In this document: positions 6,399 through 14,479 of the stretch, piece after piece
Numbering within the stretch: the stretch's first letter is position 1
Layout: each line of letters opens with the position of its first letter
Source: an uncultured Bacteroidaceae bacterium
Lineage (GTDB): Bacteria > Bacteroidota > Bacteroidia > Bacteroidales > Bacteroidaceae
Direction: 5' to 3'
NCBI GenBank assembly: GCA_904501945.1
Contig: CAJGCU010000046.1
Location: 1 to 18,758 of the forward strand
DNA length: 18,758 nt
Made by a program: the position numbers and the translations under genes
The notes under the pieces: generated by a model
Database searches by the model: none
What the model was told of the DNA's origin: nothing
What the model saw: the letters and a program-made list of their open reading frames with translations, nothing else

Positions 6399-8465
6399 AT
6401 GGAAAAGAAAAATTTCAAGAGAACAACTGTGACGGCCGCGCTGCCTTATGCCAATGGCCCTGTACACATAGGACACTTGGCTGGAGTATACGTTCCTGCT
6501 GACATATATGTGCGTTACCTTCGTCTGAAGGGACGCGAAGTGATGTTTGTGTGCGGAAGTGACGAGCACGGTGTACCCGTAACCATCCGCGCCAAGAAAG
6601 AAGGATGCACAGTGCAGGACGTGGTGGACCGCTATCACGGCATCATCAAGAAGTCGTTCAGCGATTTCGGCATCAGTTTCGACATCTATTCACGCACAAC
6701 CAGCAAGACGCACCACAAGTTTGCCGCAGACTTTTTCAAGAAGCTCTACGACGAGGGCAAGTTTGTTGACATCACTTCAGAACAGTTCTACGACGAAGAG
6801 ACCAAGCAGTTCCTCACCGACCGCAACATCAAAGGCGAGTGCCCTCGCTGCCACGCAGAAGGAGCCTACGGCGACCAGTGCGAGAAGTGCGGAGCAACAC
6901 TCTCGCCCGAGGAACTTATCAACCCTGTCAATGCCATCAACGGCAATCCGCTGGTGAAGAAGCAGACAAAGCATTGGTATCTGCCGCTCGACCAGTATCA
7001 GGAATGGCTAGAAGACTGGATTCTGAAGAGTCATCCAGAATGGCGCAGCAACGTATATGGACAATGCAAGTCATGGCTGGACAGCGGATTGAAGCCTCGC
7101 GCCGTGACTCGCGACCTCGATTGGGGCATCCCCGTACCCGTAGAAGGTGCAGAAGGCAAGGTTTTGTACGTATGGTTTGATGCGCCTATCGGCTACATCT
7201 CAAACACAAAAGACCTTTGCGAAAGCGCACCCGAGAAGTGGGGTACATGGCAAAAGTGGTGGCAAGAGGAAGATACACGCCTGATTCACTTCATCGGCAA
7301 GGACAATATCGTCTTCCACTGCATCGTCTTCCCATCTATGCTGAAAGCACATGGTGACTACATCCTGCCAGACAACGTGCCTGCAAACGAGTTCCTGAAT
7401 CTGGAAGGCAACAAGATATCAACTTCAAAGAACTATGCGGTATGGCTGAACGAATACCTGGAAGAAATGCCTGACCGCAAGGACGAGTTGCGCTATGTGC
7501 TGACGGCCAACGCTCCTGAAACGAAAGACAACGATTTCACTTGGGCTGATTTTCAGGCACGTTGCAACAACGAGCTTGTAGCCGTATATGGCAACTTCGT
7601 GAACCGCGCGCTGCAGCTCACACAGAAATACTACGACGGCGTCGTGCCCGCATGCGGCGAACTGACTGAAGGCGACAAGGCAACGTTGGCAGAATTTGCA
7701 TCAGTGAAGGACAATCTGGAATCGCTGATCGAGAACTTCAAGTTCCGTGAGGCACAGAAAGAGGCAATGAATCTTGCACGCATTGGCAACAAGTACATTG
7801 CCGATGAAGAGCCCTGGAAAGTAATCAAGACTGACCCAGAACGCGTGAAGACCATCATCTATGTATCACTGCAGCTCACTGCCAATCTAGCCATTGCGTT
7901 CGAGCCATTCCTTCCATTCTCTTCAGCAAAACTTCGCGAGATGATTTGCATGCAGGAACTGAACTGGGAAGACTTGGGCAAAACAGACCTTCTGCCAGCA
8001 GGCAAGCAACTGGAAAAGCCAAGTTTGCTGTTCTCAAAGATAGAAGATGAAACGATTAAATTCCAGATGGACAAACTGGAGGCAACCATCAAAGCGAATG
8101 AGGCCGCCAATGCAGAAGTAGCTCCCGTGAAGGAAACTGTGGCATTTGACGATTTCACAAAACTGGACATTCGTGTAGCGACAGTGCTGGAGTGCGAACG
8201 TGTGCCAAAGATGAAGAAACTTCTGAAGTTCAAGCTGGACGACGGCACACCAAACGGACGCACCATCGTCAGCGGCATCGCACAGTGGTATGAACCCGAA
8301 CAGCTGGTAGGCAAGCAAGTGCTCTTCATCGCTAATCTGGCACCTCGCGAGTTCAAGAACGGACTTGTTAGCGAAGGTATGATTCTCTCTGCCGAAAACT
8401 GGGATGGCAGCATCAGCGTGACCACTGTGGAGAAACCTGTAAAGGGCGGTAGCCAAGTCGGATAA
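6399..8465 (+). CDS. metG: Methionyl-tRNA synthetase
   Basis: A 688-residue class I aminoacyl-tRNA synthetase that charges tRNA-Met, of the usual E. coli-like length. The HIGH motif is at 23-26 within PYANGPVHIGH. The connective-peptide zinc knuckle has Cys148, Cys151, Cys161 and Cys164. The KMSKS loop is present as KISTS (339-343). The C-terminal 110 residues or so form an EMAP/Trbp-like tRNA-binding domain (FDDFTKLDIRVATVLECERV onward), which usually dimerises the enzyme. The start at 6399 is the first ATG after the promoter. Only 23 bases separate it from the next gene, so the envelope gene cluster is probably co-transcribed with this housekeeping gene. Confidence 0.97.
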   Translation: MEKKNFKRTTVTAALPYANGPVHIGHLAGVYVPADIYVRYLRLKGREVMFVCGSDEHGVPVTIRAKKEGCTVQDVVDRYHGIIKKSFSDFGISFDIYSRTTSKTHHKFAADFFKKLYDEGKFVDITSEQFYDEETKQFLTDRNIKGECPRCHAEGAYGDQCEKCGATLSPEELINPVNAINGNPLVKKQTKHWYLPLDQYQEWLEDWILKSHPEWRSNVYGQCKSWLDSGLKPRAVTRDLDWGIPVPVEGAEGKVLYVWFDAPIGYISNTKDLCESAPEKWGTWQKWWQEEDTRLIHFIGKDNIVFHCIVFPSMLKAHGDYILPDNVPANEFLNLEGNKISTSKNYAVWLNEYLEEMPDRKDELRYVLTANAPETKDNDFTWADFQARCNNELVAVYGNFVNRALQLTQKYYDGVVPACGELTEGDKATLAEFASVKDNLESLIENFKFREAQKEAMNLARIGNKYIADEEPWKVIKTDPERVKTIIYVSLQLTANLAIAFEPFLPFSSAKLREMICMQELNWEDLGKTDLLPAGKQLEKPSLLFSKIEDETIKFQMDKLEATIKANEAANAEVAPVKETVAFDDFTKLDIRVATVLECERVPKMKKLLKFKLDDGTPNGRTIVSGIAQWYEPEQLVGKQVLFIANLAPREFKNGLVSEGMILSAENWDGSISVTTVEKPVKGGSQVG

Positions 8466-8488
8466 AATCCACGAATTCATTAACCCTC

Positions 8489-9853
8489 ATGATTCGCCTC
8501 TCAATACTACTATCGCTTGTCATTGTCACAGCATTGCTTGTGTGGTGCATTTCCCGTTGGGAAACGTGGTTCCACAATCCAGAAGAAGCACCATACACTC
8601 CTGCGGCTGTGCCAGAAAGAGTGCTGCTGACATTTGGCAACGATGGTGAGTTGAGCAGAAACATCAGTTGGAGGTGCGGCGAGAATGTAGAACATTCTTT
8701 CGTAGAGCTGAAAGACACTTCAGCTGCTGAAATACAAAAAATTAAAGCAGACGGAGAAGTATTCAAGTCACGCAACGGAAGAGCCGCCTACTATGTGGCA
8801 AGACTGAAAGGGCTGAAAGAGGGTCACGCATATCAATACCGTGTCTGTACAGGAAATCAATTCTCTGATTGGTATGGATTCCGTTTGCAAAGCGAGACAG
8901 ACAGAGGATGTTCTTTTCTCTATATAGGAGACATTCAAGACACCATAGGAGGCATTGCTAACGAATTATTGAAAAAAGCTTGTCAAAAAAATCCCGAGGC
9001 AGAGTTTCTCGTGTGCGGAGGCGATTTGACAGAACGGCCTACTGATGCTTACTGGGGCGAGACGTTTCGAGGACTGGATTCCATCGGGCAAGCTATGCCC
9101 ATAGTGACAATCACAGGAAACCACGACTACCTAAAAGGTATTGTAGGTAAGCTCGAACGTCGCTTCTCGCTCATCCACTCTTACTTTCTCGACTCAATGG
9201 TGGACGAGAATCAGGTGTTCACCATTCGATATAAGGATGTACAGCTTTTCTGTCTCGACAGCAACCGTGAACTGCCCTATTTGCTGACACAGCGTCAATG
9301 GCTGGAAAAACAGCTACAGGCAAGTAACACAAAATGGAAAATCACAGTTCTTCATCACCCGCTTCACAGCATCCGAGGGAACACGAACAACCTGATACAG
9401 AGAATCCTATTTAACGACTTAATAAAAGAGTATGGAGTGGACGCTGTGCTGCAAGGACATGAGCATGCCTATGCTCGAATGACCAATCGCACAGACTACG
9501 AAACTGCAACAACCCCAGTGTACATTATCAGTCACTGCTCGCCCAAGAACTACCGCATCGAGTTTAACGATCTATTTGACCGTTTCGGAACAGGTAGCCG
9601 TTACTACCAGAAGATGCGTACTGCCGGAGATACGCTCTTCATAACTGCAATCGATGCCTGTACACAGGTGCTGTACGACTCGTTATTTATCGTGAAAAGC
9701 GGCAAAAGAATACACTTGACAGATGGATCATCAGGCATTCCCGAATCTCTCAATTTCATTCCATTAAAAGGCAACCAGAAAGATGCTGCTTTTGCCAAAC
9801 GCATAGAAGAGTATAAAACCCGACATCAAAAACGCTTACAAATAAATCCATAA
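8489..9853 (+). CDS. Membrane-anchored metallophosphoesterase, purple acid phosphatase-like
   Basis: A 454-residue protein. Residues 1-21 are a hydrophobic segment without a clear cleavage site or lipobox, probably a membrane anchor with the rest in the periplasm. Residues about 40-135 resemble the fibronectin-type N-domain of purple acid phosphatases. The dinuclear-metal calcineurin-like domain follows, with GDIQD (147-151), GGDLTE (177-182), GNHD (210-213), LHHPLH (288-293) and GHEHAYAR (323-330), covering the expected Asp, Asn and His ligands. The substrate is unknown. Its place next to an LTA-synthase-like gene, with four bases between them, suggests a phosphoester in the envelope, but that is inference from context. 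Confidence 0.88.
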   Translation: MIRLSILLSLVIVTALLVWCISRWETWFHNPEEAPYTPAAVPERVLLTFGNDGELSRNISWRCGENVEHSFVELKDTSAAEIQKIKADGEVFKSRNGRAAYYVARLKGLKEGHAYQYRVCTGNQFSDWYGFRLQSETDRGCSFLYIGDIQDTIGGIANELLKKACQKNPEAEFLVCGGDLTERPTDAYWGETFRGLDSIGQAMPIVTITGNHDYLKGIVGKLERRFSLIHSYFLDSMVDENQVFTIRYKDVQLFCLDSNRELPYLLTQRQWLEKQLQASNTKWKITVLHHPLHSIRGNTNNLIQRILFNDLIKEYGVDAVLQGHEHAYARMTNRTDYETATTPVYIISHCSPKNYRIEFNDLFDRFGTGSRYYQKMRTAGDTLFITAIDACTQVLYDSLFIVKSGKRIHLTDGSSGIPESLNFIPLKGNQKDAAFAKRIEEYKTRHQKRLQINP

Positions 9854-9857
9854 AATA

Positions 9858-11852
9858 ATGATGCGCATACAACTACAGAAGTCCTTTTATTCAAATCCTA
9901 TCGCTTTCGTTTTCAACCTACTGCTTATCTATATCGTGTACGGGATATGCAGATTAGCATACTTATTTGAAAACTGGGGAGTATTGTCAGAAGGATTCGA
10001 AGCACTTAACTTCTGGGAAGCATTCAAGGGGTGCTGGATGTTCGACACATCGGCTATTCTATACACGAATGCACTGTATGCCATCTTGATGCTCATCCCT
10101 CTGCACATCAAGGAGAAAGACTGGTGGCAGGCAATGACAAAATGGATTTACGTTGCCATCAACGCGCTATGTATCATTGCGAACCTCTCCGATGCTGTCT
10201 ATTTCCAATATACAGGAAGACGCACAACGACATCCGTATTTCAAGAATTCAGCAATGAAGGCAACATGGCAGACGTGATGGGCGTCGAGGTTCTGCGCCA
10301 CTGGTATCTTGTCCTACTGGGTATTCTTCTGATAGCAGGACTCATCATCCTGTATGCCAAGCCTTCAGGGGACTTCAAGCTGCACACAACCAAAAATCTT
10401 ATCGTATACTACACAGCACAGATGCTTTGTTTCGGACTCTACATCCCTATTACCATCTGCGGTATGCGAGGCGGAGCAACTACAGCAGTGCGCCCCATCA
10501 CTTTGAGCAATGCCAATCAATACGTGAACCGGCCTGCTGAAGCTGCACTCATCCTGAATACGCCATTCTCCTTGATTCGTTCTATCAATAAAAGCGTGTT
10601 TGTCAACCCGCACTACTTCACTCGCGAAGAACTGGACAATATCTATCAGCCCATTCACACACCAGCTGACAGCATTGTATCAACAAAAAAGAATGTGGTT
10701 GTACTCATCATGGAAAGCTATGGCAAAGAGTACATCGCAGGCGACCAGCCCACAAGTTGGGGAGATTCACTTTACAAAGGCTATACGCCTTTCACAGACT
10801 CTCTCATCAAGAAATCTCTCACATTCGACTACACTTTTGCTAACGGACGAAAAAGTATAGACGGGATGCCATCCATCCTATCCAGCATTCCACGCTTCAT
10901 CGAACCCTTCTTCTTAACCCCTGCTTCAATGAATAAAGTGAGCGGACTGGCAGGAGAATTGGTGAAAGCAGGATATTATTCAGCCTTCTTTCATGGTGCA
11001 GAAAACGGTTCAATGGGGTTTGAAGCATTCGCCAAGGCAACAGGTTACCAAGATTATTACGGACGTACCGAATACAACCAAGACAAGCGCTTCAACGGAG
11101 ACAAAGATTTTGACGGAATGTGGGCAATCTGGGATGAAGAATTTCTTCAGTTCTACGCTCTCCAAATGAGCCAGATGAAGCAACCCTTCATCACTTCTGT
11201 CTTCACGGCAAGTTCACACCATCCATACAAAGTGCCAGAACGCTACCAAGACATCTACAAGGATGAGCCTGGAGACGACAACATTATGCACAAATGCATT
11301 CGCTATGCAGACCATGCACTGGAACGCTTTTTTCAAACAGCCCAGCAACAGCCATGGTACAACAACACCATCTTTGTCATCACGGCCGACCATACCAATC
11401 TGAACTCACGCAAAGAATACCAAACAGATCTCGGAGTATTCGGTGTACCCATTATTATCTATGACCCATCGGGAAGCATCAAACCAGAGCGCCGCCATTG
11501 CATCGCTCAGCAAATAGACATCATGCCAACCATTCTGAACCACGTTGGATACAACCAGCCCTATGTCGCGTTCGGGTCAGACCTGCTAAACACTCCTGAC
11601 AGCCTGACATGGGCCGTCAACCACACCAACGGCATCTACCAGTATGTGAAAGGTGACTATGTCATGCAATACACCGATGGCGGCGAAATCAAATCCCTCT
11701 ACAACTACAAAGAGGACTGGTTTATGAAAAATAACCTCAAGAACAAAACTGGGGCACTGGAAAAAAACATGGAACAGGAACTGAAAGCTATCATACAGTC
11801 ATACATGGAACGTATGATTGAAGACCGATTGACATGGGATAGTACAAAATAA
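9858..11852 (+). CDS. LTA synthase/OpgB-like membrane phosphotransferase
   Basis: A 664-residue protein with about five membrane helices (near 15-37, 66-82, 95-112, 148-166 and 182-203) and a periplasmic sulfatase-fold domain from about 278. The architecture is that of lipoteichoic acid synthase and OpgB phosphoglycerol transferases, which move glycerol phosphate from phosphatidylglycerol onto glycans. Likely metal and catalytic positions are Glu286 (IMESYG), Ser333 (GRKSIDG), His454/455 (ASSHHPY) and Asp511-His512 (TADHT). The nucleophile slot, Thr in LtaS, appears to be Ser here. An in-frame second ATG at 9861 is an alternative start. Phosphoethanolamine transfer is a related possibility, and the substrate is not proven by sequence. 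Confidence 0.85.
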   Translation: MMRIQLQKSFYSNPIAFVFNLLLIYIVYGICRLAYLFENWGVLSEGFEALNFWEAFKGCWMFDTSAILYTNALYAILMLIPLHIKEKDWWQAMTKWIYVAINALCIIANLSDAVYFQYTGRRTTTSVFQEFSNEGNMADVMGVEVLRHWYLVLLGILLIAGLIILYAKPSGDFKLHTTKNLIVYYTAQMLCFGLYIPITICGMRGGATTAVRPITLSNANQYVNRPAEAALILNTPFSLIRSINKSVFVNPHYFTREELDNIYQPIHTPADSIVSTKKNVVVLIMESYGKEYIAGDQPTSWGDSLYKGYTPFTDSLIKKSLTFDYTFANGRKSIDGMPSILSSIPRFIEPFFLTPASMNKVSGLAGELVKAGYYSAFFHGAENGSMGFEAFAKATGYQDYYGRTEYNQDKRFNGDKDFDGMWAIWDEEFLQFYALQMSQMKQPFITSVFTASSHHPYKVPERYQDIYKDEPGDDNIMHKCIRYADHALERFFQTAQQQPWYNNTIFVITADHTNLNSRKEYQTDLGVFGVPIIIYDPSGSIKPERRHCIAQQIDIMPTILNHVGYNQPYVAFGSDLLNTPDSLTWAVNHTNGIYQYVKGDYVMQYTDGGEIKSLYNYKEDWFMKNNLKNKTGALEKNMEQELKAIIQSYMERMIEDRLTWDSTK

Positions 11853-11893
11853 GAAGAAAGAATTACAAGATTGGAAATCAACAGTTAGCAGCA

Positions 11894-12811
11894 ATGAATA
11901 TCGCCTATCTCATATCAGTTTATACAGATGCTCCCCAGCTGAAGCGATTGGTCGAAGCCTTGCATCCTGACGCACAATTCTTTATCCATGTTGACAAGAA
12001 ATCAGACATCAGGCCATTCACAGCAATTCTGCACGGCGACAACATCCATTATCTTCCCAATCGCATTCATGTACATTGGGGAACTATCACACAAGTTGAT
12101 TTTCAAATAGCCCTCATCCAGGCTGCATTAGCACATCCACAAGACTTCGACTATATTTTCTTCCTTTCCGGACAAGACTATCCTTTATGGAGCGTTGACC
12201 GCATCAACACATGGTTGCAGGAACAGAACGGAAAGGAGCTGCTGAGCGGTGTCTGCATCAATACCCCGCAAGAAAGTTTTCAGCAGCAACAAGCCTTATA
12301 CCAAAGTTTTCGTCCCGATTTCAACTTCCCCCTAATAGGAGAAACATGGAACAGAAAACTCGGCATTCTATACAGAAAGGTAATGCATCTGCTAAACAGA
12401 CGGAAGAAGCTAACACTTACCATTGACGACGAACAATGGCAACTATATAAAGGCGCTGATTATTGGGCTATATCCCAACAATTAGCTCAACACATCTTAT
12501 ACACTTATCAGAAACATCCCGAAATACGCCGATATTTCTCCGATTCATTTGCCCCATCCGAGACCATGATACAAACCATCGCCTTCAATTCTCCCCAATG
12601 GGCAACAAAATGCCTTTTATGGGAAGGTGAATATCCCGGTTTGGCAGCTCTTACACCCTTGCACTTCATAATCTACGATCCCATCATCAAAATCATGGAT
12701 GAAAGCGACTACGACACGCTTATAAACAGCGGAAAAATGTTTACTCGCAAACTTGTCAGTGGCAAGAGCGACCGATTAGTAAAACTGCTCCACCAAGACT
12801 CACAAAAATAG
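11894..12811 (+). CDS. GT14-type (core-2/I-branching) glycosyltransferase
   Basis: A 305-residue cytoplasmic protein without a signal or membrane segment. The start MNIAYLISVYTD, HVDKKSD (32-38), VHWGTITQVDFQIALIQAAL (from about 60) and FLSGQDYPLW (90-99) are hallmarks of the branching N-acetylglucosaminyl/xylosyltransferase family (Pfam Branch). The C-terminal half carries GADYWAIS and FAPSETMIQT, matching the family's conserved Trp- and Glu-containing blocks. It probably adds a GlcNAc or xylose branch, though sugar and acceptor cannot be read from sequence. It sits 41 bases after the LTA-synthase-like gene and 27 before the acyltransferase. Confidence 0.88.
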   Translation: MNIAYLISVYTDAPQLKRLVEALHPDAQFFIHVDKKSDIRPFTAILHGDNIHYLPNRIHVHWGTITQVDFQIALIQAALAHPQDFDYIFFLSGQDYPLWSVDRINTWLQEQNGKELLSGVCINTPQESFQQQQALYQSFRPDFNFPLIGETWNRKLGILYRKVMHLLNRRKKLTLTIDDEQWQLYKGADYWAISQQLAQHILYTYQKHPEIRRYFSDSFAPSETMIQTIAFNSPQWATKCLLWEGEYPGLAALTPLHFIIYDPIIKIMDESDYDTLINSGKMFTRKLVSGKSDRLVKLLHQDSQK

Positions 12812-12838
12812 GAACTTAGAAACCCAATAACTTAAAAA

Positions 12839-13969
12839 GTGAAACAACGTAACCACGCCTTTGACCTCTTGTGCGGAATCTGCATCGTCCGCATGGTCAC
12901 CCTGCACATCACTAATGCCTGCGGCTTTGGCGAAACTGATTGGTGGACTCCCATCATGCAATGGAGCTATTTCTTCATGTCTTTCTTTTTCTTCAAGGCT
13001 GGCTACTTCAACAAGACCGTATCAGGCAATACAAAGGCATACATTCTCGATAAAGCGAAAAGACTACTAATTCCTTATCTCTCATGGGGTATCATCGGCA
13101 ACATCATTTATTTCTTCTTTGTCATCTTCATCCTCGACTCCAAAAACACACTTGCCACCCAAGTAAAGATCAGCCATCTATGGGAATCCAGCCAATTTTA
13201 CGGTAATGCTCCTTGCTGGTTTCTTCTCTCTTTCTTTATGGCTTACATTGCGGCACATCTCATCTCCAAAGTTCCTCCTCTCTTCAGCATCTCACTATTC
13301 GGGAAAACACGCAATTTCAAAATACACTGGTTCATATTCCTGCTACCTTTCCTCAGCTACTGGCTTTACACATTAGACAATCCGCTGTGGTTCAACCTTG
13401 ACAACATTTTCTTTGGAATCTATCTCTTCTACTTGGGACGAGTCTGGCATTTTGCCATAGAAAAGATGGGAACGAACATCACGCTCGGCATATCAGGCAT
13501 CTTACTCGCCTGCTTCATCTATCTCAACGGTAGCTACAGCATTGACTACACCATGTCTGTCAATACATGGGAGGGGCATCCATACATCGTCCTAGCCTGC
13601 ATCACCTCAGCCCTTTGCGGTCTGTCGGGAATACTGCTTAGCGTCCGCATCCCCAATATCCCCGTTATCAACTACATTGGTAAGCACTCCATGGTCTTCT
13701 TCGTTGCCCATTATCCCTTATTAATCCTCTATAAGATGATACGTTCTGCCAATGTCAAGAGCATACGCAACAATTGGGATGACTATACCATTCTTCTGCT
13801 GCTCCTTTTTGGAGTATGTTTCCTTTTAGTACCATACGTAGAAAAAGTTCCATGGCTATCAGGACGTTGGAAGAAAAAGGAATACTTTTTCTTCCAACGG
13901 GGGATGGAAGTAGTTTCCTGTGAGGCAAGGAACGGAAACAAGACAAAAAACGAAGGCACATCAGTGTGA
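12839..13969 (+). CDS. Acyltransferase family 3 membrane protein
   Basis: A 376-residue protein starting with GTG at 12839. It has about ten hydrophobic helices and an N-terminal motif, AFDLLCGICIVRMVTLHIT, with a conserved His at about residue 23. This is the pattern of the acyltransferase-3 (OafA/NodX-like) family, which moves acetyl or other acyl groups onto cell-surface sugars. The last 30 residues or so, after PWLSGRW, are Lys/Phe/Asn-rich and encoded by a perfect hairpin and its flank. They look like an add-on rather than part of the fold. The stop codon overlaps the -33 region of the next promoter. Confidence 0.85.
   Translation: MKQRNHAFDLLCGICIVRMVTLHITNACGFGETDWWTPIMQWSYFFMSFFFFKAGYFNKTVSGNTKAYILDKAKRLLIPYLSWGIIGNIIYFFFVIFILDSKNTLATQVKISHLWESSQFYGNAPCWFLLSFFMAYIAAHLISKVPPLFSISLFGKTRNFKIHWFIFLLPFLSYWLYTLDNPLWFNLDNIFFGIYLFYLGRVWHFAIEKMGTNITLGISGILLACFIYLNGSYSIDYTMSVNTWEGHPYIVLACITSALCGLSGILLSVRIPNIPVINYIGKHSMVFFVAHYPLLILYKMIRSANVKSIRNNWDDYTILLLLLFGVCFLLVPYVEKVPWLSGRWKKKEYFFFQRGMEVVSCEARNGNKTKNEGTSV
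13865..13899. repeat. Perfect 15-bp hairpin inside the 3' end of the acyltransferase gene
   Basis: CGTTGGAAGAAAAAG (13865-13879) and CTTTTTCTTCCAACG (13885-13899) are exact reverse complements around a five-base GAATA loop. It lies in coding sequence about 70 bases before the stop and about 90 before the next promoter. No T-run follows on the plus strand. A role in mRNA 3'-end protection or in partial termination is inferred. Confidence 0.85.
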
Positions 13970-13986
13970 ATACCAGAAAATTTCTT

Positions 13987-13994
13987 TAACTTTG
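13987..13994 (+). promoter_or_regulatory. -7 box of an internal promoter before the tagD-like gene
   Basis: TAACTTTG matches TAnnTTTG. A TGTG 18 bases upstream is a weak -33 candidate. Transcription would start near 14001, about 19 bases before the ATG at 14020. The last four genes of the cluster could therefore be expressed separately from metG. Confidence 0.65.
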
Positions 13995-14019
13995 CAACCA
14001 AGCAACAAAAACATACATT

Positions 14020-14439
14020 ATGGTAATAGGCTATACAGCAGGCGTGTTCGACCTCTTTCATATCGGGCACCTCACTCTCCTCAAGAATGCGAAAGCACTC
14101 TGTGACAAACTCATCGTAGGCGTCACCGTTGATGAACTCGTACTCTATAAAGGCAAGCATGCTATGATTCCTTTCTCCGACCGCATCGAGATTATCCGCA
14201 ACATCAAATGCGTAGATGCAGCCGTACCACAGTACGACATGGACAAGCTCACCATGTGCAAGAAATTGGGAGCTACGATACTCTTTGTCGGCGACGACTG
14301 GTATGCTACCGACAAATGGAAAGAATACGAAAAAGATTTTCAAGAAGCAGGTATCAAGATTATCTATTTCCCTTATACCCATGGAGTATCATCCACAAAA
14401 ATCACAGAAGCACTCACAGCCGTACGCGATAAGGACTAA
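14020..14439 (+). CDS. tagD: TagD-like glycerol-3-phosphate cytidylyltransferase
   Basis: A 139-residue cytoplasmic nucleotidyltransferase of the HIGH superfamily, close in length to Bacillus TagD. It has GVFDLFHIGH (8-17), FSDRIEIIRNIKCVD (residues about 53-67), a GDDW block and the C-terminal THGVSSTKI, which replaces the usual RTEGISTTKI. TagD makes CDP-glycerol from CTP and glycerol-3-phosphate. The GDDW block and overall size favour TagD over ethanolamine-phosphate or heptose enzymes, but another phospho-alcohol substrate is possible. It starts a sub-cluster with its own promoter and lies two genes before licD, whose family uses CDP-linked donors. Confidence 0.82.
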   Translation: MVIGYTAGVFDLFHIGHLTLLKNAKALCDKLIVGVTVDELVLYKGKHAMIPFSDRIEIIRNIKCVDAAVPQYDMDKLTMCKKLGATILFVGDDWYATDKWKEYEKDFQEAGIKIIYFPYTHGVSSTKITEALTAVRDKD

Positions 14440-14479
14440 CCCTTTCTGATTTTATCCTTCCCCAACATATTCATAAAAA

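Noticed and set aside
13783..14382. 199-codon minus-strand open frame across the acyltransferase-tagD junction
   Set aside because: It is antisense to two supported genes and to the internal promoter, and it passes through the perfect hairpin; no domain was recognised.
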